Positions 1 to 7,344 of a stretch of DNA of 64,000 nt are shown here, in pieces. Below the pieces are notes generated by a model. It saw only the letters and a list, made by a program, of their open reading frames with translations. It did no database searches and was not told the DNA's origin. The stretch lies in assembly GCF_902859805.1 (NCBI RefSeq), contig NZ_CADIKC010000001.1, positions 1,302,001-1,366,000 of the forward strand, given 5' to 3'. This DNA comes from Paraburkholderia sediminicola. GTDB taxonomy: Bacteria > Pseudomonadota > Gammaproteobacteria > Burkholderiales > Burkholderiaceae. Numbering within the stretch: position 1 is the stretch's first letter; each line of letters opens with the position of its first letter. Made by a program: the position numbers and the translations under genes.

Positions 1-168
1 GGCTGCGTGGCAGGTTCGCCGCCTTGCATAAGGAATCTGCAGCCGCGCCTTTGAACCAGAGACGCGGAACCGGCTTGTTATTGGCTAGCCAGGAATGGGA
101 GCCAACCGTATTCCAGCAGTTCCGACGACCACCTGCGGCCTAAAAAATCAACGGCGCCCAGCGCCAGC
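1..168. other. Non-coding flank at window start
   Basis: No convincing coding frame or structured element is seen. The stretch lies downstream of the minus-strand patatin gene and may hold its 3' untranslated region. Confidence 0.4.
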
Positions 169-1422
169 TCAAGCAGCGACTTTCCGTTCCGCTCCAAGTG
201 GCAGTTCGGGCATATCACGATCCGACTGCGGCACGGAGCCAGGCCGGCGATGCACGTCATGCGTCACGAAACCCTGTTCGCGGCTCGGCACATCGAACCA
301 CTCACGATGCGCAAACGAATCGCGAATGTCTTCGAGACCGCTTTCCCAATGCTCGTGCATCGTGTCGACGCTGAACTCGTAGTCCTTGTAATGCCCTTCA
401 TATGGCTTGTTCTTATAGATGAGATGCACCACATTGATCGCGCTCCCATCGGCCGCTTCTTCAGCGAGACGGAATAGCGGATCGGTCCTGCGCAGATCGG
501 ACGGAACATGCGCGAGCAGCTCCTTCACGAACCGCGCATGCTTCTGACGATCTGCCAGCATGCTGGTAATCGCCCGCGTACGGCTGGAGTACTGAATGTC
601 TTTGGCGCGCTCGGACACGTCGAGAAAATCTCCGGGCGCATTACCTCTCGCGCTCCACAGATCTACCTGAAAAACCAGCGTATCTTTGTGGTCCGCGTCG
701 CGAAGCACCTCGGTGAGCGGTGTGTTGGAAACCAGGCCGCCGTCCCAGTAGTACTCGCCGTCGATCTCCACCGCCGGAAAACCTGGCGGCAACGCTCCTG
801 ACGCCATGAAATGCTCCGGTTCCAGACGCATTTTCGTGTTGTCGAAGTACACCAGGTTGCCGGTCCGCACGTTCACCGCACCCACTGAAACGCGGATATC
901 GCCATCGTTGATACGATCGAAATCGGCGAACTTCAACAACGTTTCCTTCAGAGCGGCCGTGTCGTAGTAGCTGACCAAGTTGGGGTTTTGCTTGCCGAAA
1001 CCTGCCATTGGCAACGGGCTGCGCGGCGAGAAAAACCCCGGCTGCCCCTCTGTCAATGCTCGCCCGGCTGCCCACAAACTTGCCCACTTGCGCGACAGGT
1101 CCTGCGCGCCGAACCCAGGCGGCATCCACGCACCCAGACCACCGACCCAGTCGAGTGGATGACAGATCGAATTCCAGAAACCTCGCAACGCTTCCACACG
1201 GTTCTCCGGCGCATTGCCGGCGATGATGGCCGTGTTGAGCGCACCGATCGAGACGCCGGCGATCCAGTTCGGTTGCACACCGGCCTCGGCCAGACCTTCG
1301 TAGACGCCGGCCTGATAAGACCCGAGCGCGCCGCCGCCTTGAAGCACCAGGGCGATCTCGTCGTAGCGCGGCAGCGCAAACACATCCGGCTGCCCGTTGA
1401 TTTTTTTTGTGCTGCTGCGCAT
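169..1422 (-). CDS. Patatin-like phospholipase (DUF3734-type)
   Basis: 417 aa predicted lipid acyl hydrolase. Seen: a Gly-rich oxyanion loop LVLQGGGALGSYQAG at about residues 26-40, the nucleophile elbow GVSIGA (GxSxG) near residues 57-62, and a DGG near residue 228 that supplies the catalytic Asp of the Ser-Asp dyad. The C-terminal part matches the extension of bacterial patatins carrying DUF3734. There is no signal peptide, so a cytosolic or granule-associated role is likely. It is last in an operon with bdhA (10 nt gap) and adc. In Burkholderiales this trio is linked to polyhydroxybutyrate or acetoacetate turnover. The ATG is preceded by AAGGGG. The family call is firm; the substrate is unknown. 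Confidence 0.9.
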   Translation of the reverse strand: MRSSTKKINGQPDVFALPRYDEIALVLQGGGALGSYQAGVYEGLAEAGVQPNWIAGVSIGALNTAIIAGNAPENRVEALRGFWNSICHPLDWVGGLGAWMPPGFGAQDLSRKWASLWAAGRALTEGQPGFFSPRSPLPMAGFGKQNPNLVSYYDTAALKETLLKFADFDRINDGDIRVSVGAVNVRTGNLVYFDNTKMRLEPEHFMASGALPPGFPAVEIDGEYYWDGGLVSNTPLTEVLRDADHKDTLVFQVDLWSARGNAPGDFLDVSERAKDIQYSSRTRAITSMLADRQKHARFVKELLAHVPSDLRRTDPLFRLAEEAADGSAINVVHLIYKNKPYEGHYKDYEFSVDTMHEHWESGLEDIRDSFAHREWFDVPSREQGFVTHDVHRRPGSVPQSDRDMPELPLGAERKVAA

Positions 1423-1432
1423 ACGTTACCCC

Positions 1433-2215
1433 TTATTGCATTGACCAGCCGTGGCTCACGATCACCGACTGCCCGGTGAGCGCAGACGATTCGAAGCCTG
1501 CAAGGAACGCAACCGTATTGGCGACGTCCTCGACCGTGGTGAATTCACCGTCGACGGTTTCCTTGAGCATCACGTTCTTCACCACTTCGGCTTCGGAGAT
1601 ACCGAGCGCCTTGGCTTGCTCGGGAATCTGCTTGTCGACGAGCGGGGTGCGCACAAAGCCCGGACACACGACATTCGCTCGAACGCCGCGCGGGCCGCCT
1701 TCCTTCGCAACCACCCGAGCCAGTCCCAGCAAGCCATGCTTGGCAGTCACGTAGGCGGACTTCAGCTTCGACGCCTCATGCGAATGCACCGAACCCATGT
1801 AGACGATCGAGCCGCCCTTGCCGCCCGCGTACATGTGCTTGATTGCCGCCTTAGTGGTGAGGAAGGCGCCGTCCAGATGGATCGCCAGCATTTTCTTCCA
1901 GTCGGAGAACGCATACTCCTCGATTGGAGCGACGATCTGGATACCCGCATTCGACACGAGCACATCAATACTGCCGAGCTCCTGCACCGCGCGTTCGATG
2001 CCGGCATTAACCGCTTCTTCATTCGTCACATCCATTGCAACCGCCAGCGCCTTCCCGCCCGCGGCGACGATGCTGCTAGCCACCTTTTGCGCGTTCTCGA
2101 GATTCAGATCGGCAATCACTACTGCAGCACCGAGGCTAGCGAGTTTGCGTGCGCACTGCTCACCAATACCGCTTGCTGCGCCCGTCACAAGCGCGACTTT
2201 ATTGTTCAACGACAT
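1433..2215 (-). CDS. bdhA: 3-hydroxybutyrate dehydrogenase (SDR)
   Basis: 260 aa classical short-chain dehydrogenase. It should oxidise D-3-hydroxybutyrate to acetoacetate with NAD. Seen: TGAASGIG cofactor loop (residues 11-18), VSNAG motif, catalytic Ser in YMGSVHS, and YVTAKHG carrying the Tyr-x3-Lys pair. The length is that of PhbDH enzymes, and the C-terminal [13 protein letters not shown] is typical of the 3-hydroxybutyrate dehydrogenase subgroup. The ATG follows AAGGA by about 7 nt. It is cotranscribed with acetoacetate decarboxylase upstream (28 nt gap), which would use its product, and with the patatin downstream. Confidence 0.9.
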   Translation of the reverse strand: MSLNNKVALVTGAASGIGEQCARKLASLGAAVVIADLNLENAQKVASSIVAAGGKALAVAMDVTNEEAVNAGIERAVQELGSIDVLVSNAGIQIVAPIEEYAFSDWKKMLAIHLDGAFLTTKAAIKHMYAGGKGGSIVYMGSVHSHEASKLKSAYVTAKHGLLGLARVVAKEGGPRGVRANVVCPGFVRTPLVDKQIPEQAKALGISEAEVVKNVMLKETVDGEFTTVEDVANTVAFLAGFESSALTGQSVIVSHGWSMQ

Positions 2216-2243
2216 GTTGCGTTCCTTATCGGTTCACGGACCG

Positions 2244-3023
2244 TTATTGATTGACTGCGAGCTTCACGCTCTCCGTTGTGGCGAGATAATCGAGCGCAAC
2301 TTCGCCGATATCCAGTGTGAGATTGGCGATCACATGCCGTGCGCCGACCACCCGCTTCACCGGCAGATCGGCCACGGGCGCCAACGCGTGCGGATGCAGT
2401 TCGAGCGCAGCGGGACCGGACCACGCGCCCAGTACGCTCACATCGCGCAGATAGAAACGCACGAGCTCGCACACGCGCGCCGAACCGTCAACGTGCGGGA
2501 TCACCTTCAGCAGGTAATTCGGCGTGTCCGCAAGCTTCTTGCGCTCAACCTCGATGTCGAGCGGCACATGCTTGAAGCCCATCGTGCCGGTTGCGATACG
2601 TTGTGTGCCGTAGTCGAGTGTGCCGAGCAGCGTGTCGTTGCCATCGACGCTCAAGGTCGGCCTGGCCAGCTTCTTCGGAAAGCCCCAGATCTCGCGGCCG
2701 CCTGCAATCGGGCCTTCATCATCGAGGTACATCGAATGGGTGTAGTTGCCGAGGCGCCCTTGCTGGTCGCGCACCGAGATGACCTGACCGCTTTCGGTGT
2801 AGTCACCGAAGCCCGACGAATCAGGCATGCGAATGAATTCGTAATGTACGAGATCGTTTTCCGGATGCAACGGCTCCGGCACGATGGCGCGCAGCGCATC
2901 GAAATCGGTCTCATACGAAATGATGAAGTATTCCCGATTGATGAAGCGGTACGGCGGCCGGGGGTAGGCCGGATTGTGAACGGGCATCGCAAAGGCGTCT
3001 TTGCGGATCGAAGCGAGGTTCAT
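2244..3023 (-). CDS. adc: Acetoacetate decarboxylase
   Basis: 259 aa; converts acetoacetate to acetone and CO2 through a Schiff base. The active-site GFPKKLA contains the paired lysines (K117-K118) equivalent to the Lys115/Lys116 pair of clostridial Adc. [12 protein letters not shown] just before it is the conserved substrate-pocket segment. The length is normal for the family. The ATG has a strong AAGGAG site. It is first in the adc-bdhA-patatin operon, so 3-hydroxybutyrate could be taken via acetoacetate to acetone, or the enzyme may relieve acetoacetate build-up. Confidence 0.93.
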   Translation of the reverse strand: MNLASIRKDAFAMPVHNPAYPRPPYRFINREYFIISYETDFDALRAIVPEPLHPENDLVHYEFIRMPDSSGFGDYTESGQVISVRDQQGRLGNYTHSMYLDDEGPIAGGREIWGFPKKLARPTLSVDGNDTLLGTLDYGTQRIATGTMGFKHVPLDIEVERKKLADTPNYLLKVIPHVDGSARVCELVRFYLRDVSVLGAWSGPAALELHPHALAPVADLPVKRVVGARHVIANLTLDIGEVALDYLATTESVKLAVNQ

Positions 3024-3209
3024 GAGGCTCCTTTATGACTGGCACATGCAGCACCGGTGCAATGGTAGAGGCAAACCTCACGCGATAGGAGCCGCCATTT
3101 GTCAATAGACCGTTAACCACACCGCAACACTGCCGCTGGAACTTTGGCCGTGTCATGCAACCCAGTGCAGGTTTAAACCCGCCAGAAGGGCGTGAAACAC
3201 ACGAGTCCC

Positions 3210-3252
3210 AAAAAAGATCGAGGGGGGGCCTGATCCGTAGCACCAGGCCCCC
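3210..3252 (-). terminator. Rho-independent terminator of the AraC gene
   Basis: A perfect 9-bp stem (3224-3232 with 3244-3252, GGGGGCCTG/CAGGCCCCC) and 11-nt loop is followed, in minus-strand reading, after a short spacer by six T (A3210-A3215 on the plus strand). It sits just past the stop of the AraC gene and separates it from adc. Confidence 0.85.
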
Positions 3253-3266
3253 AGCTCATATGGATA

Positions 3267-4208
3267 TCAGTGAGAAGCGGAGAACGCGTCGAGCGCCGCG
3301 GCCGGAGATAGCGCGAACGATGCCCGCATATCTCGAGCCTCATCCACCGGCGAGCGTCCGAAGAAACGCTTGAATTCGCGACTGAATTGCGAGGGACTCT
3401 CGTAACCGACACGTGCCGATGCAGAGGCTGCCGTCAAACCGTCGCGAATCATCAGCAGCCGCGCCTGATGCAAACGCGTCGACTTGATGTATTGGATCGG
3501 CGAGGTCAACGTGACGGTTCTGAAGTTGACATGAAACGCGGGAACACTCATCCCCGCCTCTTCGGCGAGACGACTGACATCCAACGGCTGCGCATAGTCA
3601 GAGTGAATTCGCCGCAGTGCTTTCGCCACCCTGCCGAAGCGCCCCTGATGCGCGAGCGCGGCCCTCATCGCTGCGCCTCGTTCTCCGATCAATACCCGAT
3701 AGCAGATTTCCCGCACGATTGCGGGCCCCAGTACCTCCGCGTCCAGCGGTGACGTCAGCGCTTGCAGCAAGCGCAAGGCCGCTTCGGCGAGGTCTCCCTC
3801 GAGCGGCGTCGATACGATCCCTAGCGGCGTGCCTTGCTGGTGGTTTCCGCCGCGATCGATCGCCAGTATCAGATCCGTCAACTCGATCAGATCGAGGCGC
3901 AACGTCACAGCCAGCATCGGCTCTGACTCGCTCGCTTCGGTTTCCGTTGAGAACGGCAGCGGCACGGACAAGATCAGATAGTGCTGGGCGTCGTAGACAT
4001 ACACCTCCTCGCCCAGAAACCCCAGCTTGCGCCCCTGGCACACGATCACAATGCTGGGCTCGTACAGCACCGGCGTGCGGCCCAGCGGCCTGTTCGAGCG
4101 CATGAACCGCACGCCCTCCAGAGCGGACTGGGTGTACCCCTCATTCGGAGCCAGACGCTCAAGCAGGCTCACCATCCTTGCGGAAACCGGGTTATCGGCA
4201 ACTGTCAC
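3267..4208 (-). CDS. AraC-family regulator with AraC_N cupin domain
   Basis: 313 aa. The N-terminal 190 residues resemble the AraC_N effector domain (LYEPSIVIVCQGRK and the following beta-rich stretch, typical of regulators of aldehyde/alcohol-related genes). The C-terminal 100 residues hold two helix-turn-helix motifs (DVSRLAEEAGMSVPAFHVNF and SASARVGYESPSQFSREFKR FFG region). The start is a GTG after AGAGAGG. It is divergent from the three-gene SDR operon starting at 4475, across a 266-nt spacer, so it probably controls that operon. It has its own terminator before adc. Confidence 0.88.
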   Translation of the reverse strand: MTVADNPVSARMVSLLERLAPNEGYTQSALEGVRFMRSNRPLGRTPVLYEPSIVIVCQGRKLGFLGEEVYVYDAQHYLILSVPLPFSTETEASESEPMLAVTLRLDLIELTDLILAIDRGGNHQQGTPLGIVSTPLEGDLAEAALRLLQALTSPLDAEVLGPAIVREICYRVLIGERGAAMRAALAHQGRFGRVAKALRRIHSDYAQPLDVSRLAEEAGMSVPAFHVNFRTVTLTSPIQYIKSTRLHQARLLMIRDGLTAASASARVGYESPSQFSREFKRFFGRSPVDEARDMRASFALSPAAALDAFSASH

Positions 4209-4474
4209 GAAGGCCTCTCTTTCGCCAGATCGGGTGAAGAAATTCTACTTGATCGGATCGGCGGCCCGCATCCACTTCAATAGGAATAGGCAATTCCGCG
4301 ATTGTCGCGTGTATTCGCGTGCAGGTGCTCGACTCATAAGATGGGTCATCGGTTGCACGGTGCAGCCGAAGCGCCCGGGAGACCGCGCCGCGATTGCCTT
4401 GCCGCCTCGTGCGCAGACTTCGTAGCCTCTCCCTCAGACAAACCTGCACAGATTATCGGCACGGAGAACGCAAC
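4209..4474. promoter_or_regulatory. Divergent AraC / SDR-operon control region
   Basis: This 266-nt spacer separates the divergently read AraC gene and the first SDR gene, and must hold both promoters. I could not assign convincing -35/-10 boxes or AraC half-sites by eye. Confidence 0.4.
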
Positions 4475-5215
4475 ATGACAACGCAAACCAATCAACCCAA
4501 AGTCATCCTCATCACTGGGGCAAGCAGCGGTATCGGCGAAGCAACGGTCCGGCTGCTCGCCGCTCAAGGTCACCAGCTCGTGATCGGCGCGCGGCGCACA
4601 GAACGACTCGCGGCGCTGGCCGACGAAATCCAGACAAGCGGCGGCTCGATTCGTTACAAGGCACTCGACGTCACGTCCGCCGACGACGTCAACGCTTTCG
4701 CCCAGTCCGCGCTGGACGCCTTCGGCCGCATCGACGTGATCGTCAACAACGCCGGCGTGATGCCTTTGTCGCCCTTGAGCGCGACAAAGGTGGACGAATG
4801 GAATCGCATGATCGACGTGAATATTCGCGGCGTGCTGCACGGCATCGCTGCGGTCCTGCCGACCATGGAGCGCCAGGGGTTTGGCCAGGTCATCAATATC
4901 TCCTCGATCGGTGGCCTCTCTGTCTCACCGACGGCCGCCGTGTATTGTGCCACCAAGTTCGCCGTGCGCGCCATCTCGGACGGTCTGCGGCAGGAAACCG
5001 ACAAGATTCGCGTGACCGTGATCTGCCCGGGCGTCGTGGAGTCGGAGTTAGCCGATTCGATTTCCGACGACACCGCGCGAGCAGCGATGCGTGACTTCCG
5101 CCGCGTTGCGCTGACGTCGGACGCCATTGCTCGCTCGATCGCCTACGCAATCGAGCAGCCGGCGGACGTGGATGTCAGCGAAATCGTCGTGCGCCCGACG
5201 GCGAGCCCTTTCTAA
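4475..5215 (+). CDS. Short-chain dehydrogenase 1 (YdfG-like)
   Basis: 246 aa NAD(P)-dependent SDR. Seen: TGASSGIGEA cofactor loop at the N-terminus, IGARR after strand 2 (suggesting NADPH), VNNAG, Ser in ISSIGG, and YCATKFA with the Tyr-Lys pair. The ATG at 4475 was chosen over an upstream in-frame start because it follows GGAG and begins right before the Rossmann strand. It is first in an operon with two more SDRs. Substrate unknown; oxidoreductases paired with AraC_N regulators often act on small carbonyls or alcohols. Confidence 0.85.
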   Translation: MTTQTNQPKVILITGASSGIGEATVRLLAAQGHQLVIGARRTERLAALADEIQTSGGSIRYKALDVTSADDVNAFAQSALDAFGRIDVIVNNAGVMPLSPLSATKVDEWNRMIDVNIRGVLHGIAAVLPTMERQGFGQVINISSIGGLSVSPTAAVYCATKFAVRAISDGLRQETDKIRVTVICPGVVESELADSISDDTARAAMRDFRRVALTSDAIARSIAYAIEQPADVDVSEIVVRPTASPF

Positions 5216-5244
5216 CAAGCCTCACCTCTTTGGAGCAATTCACT

Positions 5245-6006
5245 ATGACTTCACAAGCATCCACCCACCAACCGTTCGCCGGCAAGGTTGCCATCGTCAC
5301 CGGTGCGGCAAGCGGCATCGGACTCGCCACCACCGAGCTGTTGCACGCGCAAGGCGCGAGCGTGATCGCAGTCGGACGCGGCAGCAACGTCGAAGCGTTG
5401 GCCCGACCCGGAATCATTCCACTTATCGCCGACGTCGCGCATGAGGAAAGCGCGGTGCGCGCCGTGGCCACTGCGATGCAACACTTCGGCAAGCTGGACA
5501 TTCTGGTCAACAACGCCGCGATCATCATTAACAAGCCGGTCGTGGAGATGACGCTCGACGACTGGAACGGCATTCAGGCGGTCAACTCCACCGGCGCATT
5601 CCTGTTTTCGCGCGAAGCCATGCGCGCGATGATGCCGGCGAAAACCGGCGCAATTGTCAACGTGGGTTCGTACGCATGCTATCAGGCGTTTCCGCTGATC
5701 GCCGCGTATGCGGCGTCGAAAGGCGCGCTCGCTCAGTTGACGCGCGCCATGTCGCTCGAGGCGATCGATCACGGCATTCGTGTCAATGCGGTGGGATCCG
5801 GCGATGCCGTGACGAACATCACGAATCATCTTCACGAGGACGGCCCGGCCTTCCTCGCCGAGCACGGTAAGAACGCGCCGATCAAACGTGCTGCCGATCC
5901 GCGAGAAATTGCTGAAGTGATCGCCTTTCTGGCCTCCGAGAAAGCGAGCTATATCGTCGGCGCAGTTGTGATGGCTGACGGTGGAATGAGCGTGGCGCTC
6001 AAGTAA
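5245..6006 (+). CDS. Short-chain dehydrogenase 2 (glucose-dehydrogenase-like)
   Basis: 253 aa classical SDR. Seen: [15 protein letters not shown], Ser in NVGSYA, YAASKGA with Tyr-Lys, and the C-terminal SYIVGAVVMADGGMS that marks the classical SDR core. The ATG at 5245 has GGAG nine bases upstream; the in-frame TTG at 5230 is less likely. The gap to SDR1 is 29 nt. The usual PG motif after the active site (VNAVGPG) reads VNAVGSG, a minor deviation that may alter cofactor or substrate positioning. Confidence 0.85.
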   Translation: MTSQASTHQPFAGKVAIVTGAASGIGLATTELLHAQGASVIAVGRGSNVEALARPGIIPLIADVAHEESAVRAVATAMQHFGKLDILVNNAAIIINKPVVEMTLDDWNGIQAVNSTGAFLFSREAMRAMMPAKTGAIVNVGSYACYQAFPLIAAYAASKGALAQLTRAMSLEAIDHGIRVNAVGSGDAVTNITNHLHEDGPAFLAEHGKNAPIKRAADPREIAEVIAFLASEKASYIVGAVVMADGGMSVALK

Positions 6007-6078
6007 GACGTTGATCACATTTTTTTGAAACGTCGCTGCAACTTAATTCTGTACTCCATATCTCTCAAGGAAATTATC

Positions 6079-6927
6079 ATGAACAAGTCTGCGAAAATCT
6101 GGTTTGTCACTGGCGCATCGAAAGGCGTCGGCCAACGACTCGTGCGGCAACTCCTCGCGCGCGGAGATTACGTCGCCGCGACCTCGCGAACCGTGGCATC
6201 GCTGACGGAAGCGATTGGTCCCGCCGCGGAGCGGTTTCTTCCTCTGCAAGTGGATCTGACCAACGACCAGAGCGTGCACTCCGCCATCGAGCAAACCGTC
6301 AAGACGTTCGGCAAGATCGATGTGATCGTCAATAACGCCGGCTACGCACAACAGGGCACCGTTGAGGCCCTTTCGGACGAGGAGCTTCGGCAAAACTTCG
6401 AAGTCAACCTGTTCGCACCGCTGATGGTATTGCGGCACGCGCTCCCGCATCTACGGGAGCAACGCGGCGGGCATGTTATCAACATCGCTTCGATCGTCGG
6501 TTATCAGGGCGGCTACGCCGGTTGGGGTAGCTATGTAGCGAGCAAGTTCGCGCTCGCGGGCCTGACCGAGTCGCTCGCGGCTGAGGTGGCCGAGTTCGGC
6601 ATCAAGGCGACAGTGGTCTACCCCGGGCCGGTGCGCACGGAGTTTTTGTCGAGCGGCGCGCTGGCGGTGGCCAAACGACAGATCGATGAATACACCGAAG
6701 CCAAGGCATCGCTCGATCTGCACCTGGGCACGCTGCACGGTCATCAGGCCGGCGATCCGGACAAGCTGGCCATGTTGATCATGCAGACTGTTGATGTCGC
6801 CGAACCGCCGTTGCACCTGTTCGCTGGCAAGATTGCCAACGAACTGGCAGCGCAGAAAGCCGCGGCGGTCCAGCGCGATCTTGATGCGTGGAAGGGCTCA
6901 TCCGAAGCGACGGATTTTGTTGATTAA
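6079..6927 (+). CDS. Short-chain dehydrogenase 3
   Basis: 282 aa SDR of the longer class that commonly carries an oxidoreductase-type C-terminus after residue 190. Seen: TGASKGVGQR, ATSRT (NADP-preferring), VNNAG, Ser in NIASIVG, and Tyr-Lys in YVASKFA. The ATG at 6079 follows AAGGAAATT and starts directly before the Rossmann strand, so the 18-residue upstream extension was rejected. It is third in the SDR operon (72 nt from SDR2). Substrate unknown. Confidence 0.85.
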   Translation: MNKSAKIWFVTGASKGVGQRLVRQLLARGDYVAATSRTVASLTEAIGPAAERFLPLQVDLTNDQSVHSAIEQTVKTFGKIDVIVNNAGYAQQGTVEALSDEELRQNFEVNLFAPLMVLRHALPHLREQRGGHVINIASIVGYQGGYAGWGSYVASKFALAGLTESLAAEVAEFGIKATVVYPGPVRTEFLSSGALAVAKRQIDEYTEAKASLDLHLGTLHGHQAGDPDKLAMLIMQTVDVAEPPLHLFAGKIANELAAQKAAAVQRDLDAWKGSSEATDFVD

Positions 6928-6939
6928 CTTCAAAGACAG

Positions 6940-6963
6940 GCAGCGTCCAGCGATGGGCGCTGC
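6940..6963 (+). terminator. Hairpin after the SDR operon
   Basis: A 9-bp stem with one G-U pair (6940-6948 with 6955-6963) and a 6-nt loop lies 13 nt past the last SDR stop. No T-run follows, so it may be a weak or Rho-assisted terminator. Confidence 0.45.
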
Positions 6964-7022
6964 TGGCTCGAATCTATACTGTTGAATGAATCAGGAGTCG
7001 AAGGATTTAGTGGAGATTTGTA

Positions 7023-7343
7023 ATGCCTAAGGGACACTATAGAAGCGATGCATCGGAAGCAATTCATAGCGCAGCTTCCGGTCTGCATCGCGCAAAGGTC
7101 ATCGACAAAAAGACGATGCGTGAGTATGACGATCTGTGCATCGAAAAGGCACCGGAGTTCAATGCGAAAGAAATCGCTCGCATCCGGAAAGGCGTGAACG
7201 TCAGTCAAGGTGTGTTTGCCTTGTACCTCAACACAACCGCGTCAACCATTCGTCAATGGGAACAGGGCGATAAGAAGCCCAGCGGGATTGCAGCTCGTAT
7301 GCTCCAGCTCGTACAAAAGAACGGTCTCGAGATCTTCGGTTAA
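7023..7343 (+). CDS. XRE-type HTH protein, antitoxin-like (orphan)
   Basis: 106 aa. Residues 45-95 form a helix-turn-helix: KEIARIRKGVNVSQGVFA, then TTASTIRQWEQGDKKPSG, the pattern of HigA/NadS-type antitoxins. Those antitoxins usually follow a RelE/HigB toxin gene, but only 95 nt separate this gene from the SDR operon and no toxin frame fits there. It has its own GGAG site and a TATACT -10-like box at 6975-6980. It meets the UPF0182 gene tail to tail with a 1-nt gap. It could be a solitary regulator or a toxin-antitoxin remnant. Confidence 0.75.
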   Translation: MPKGHYRSDASEAIHSAASGLHRAKVIDKKTMREYDDLCIEKAPEFNAKEIARIRKGVNVSQGVFALYLNTTASTIRQWEQGDKKPSGIAARMLQLVQKNGLEIFG

Positions 7344-7344
7344 A

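Noticed and set aside
1818..3038. 406-aa plus-strand frame over bdhA and adc
   Set aside because: Lies opposite two well-identified genes with active-site motifs; a shadow frame.
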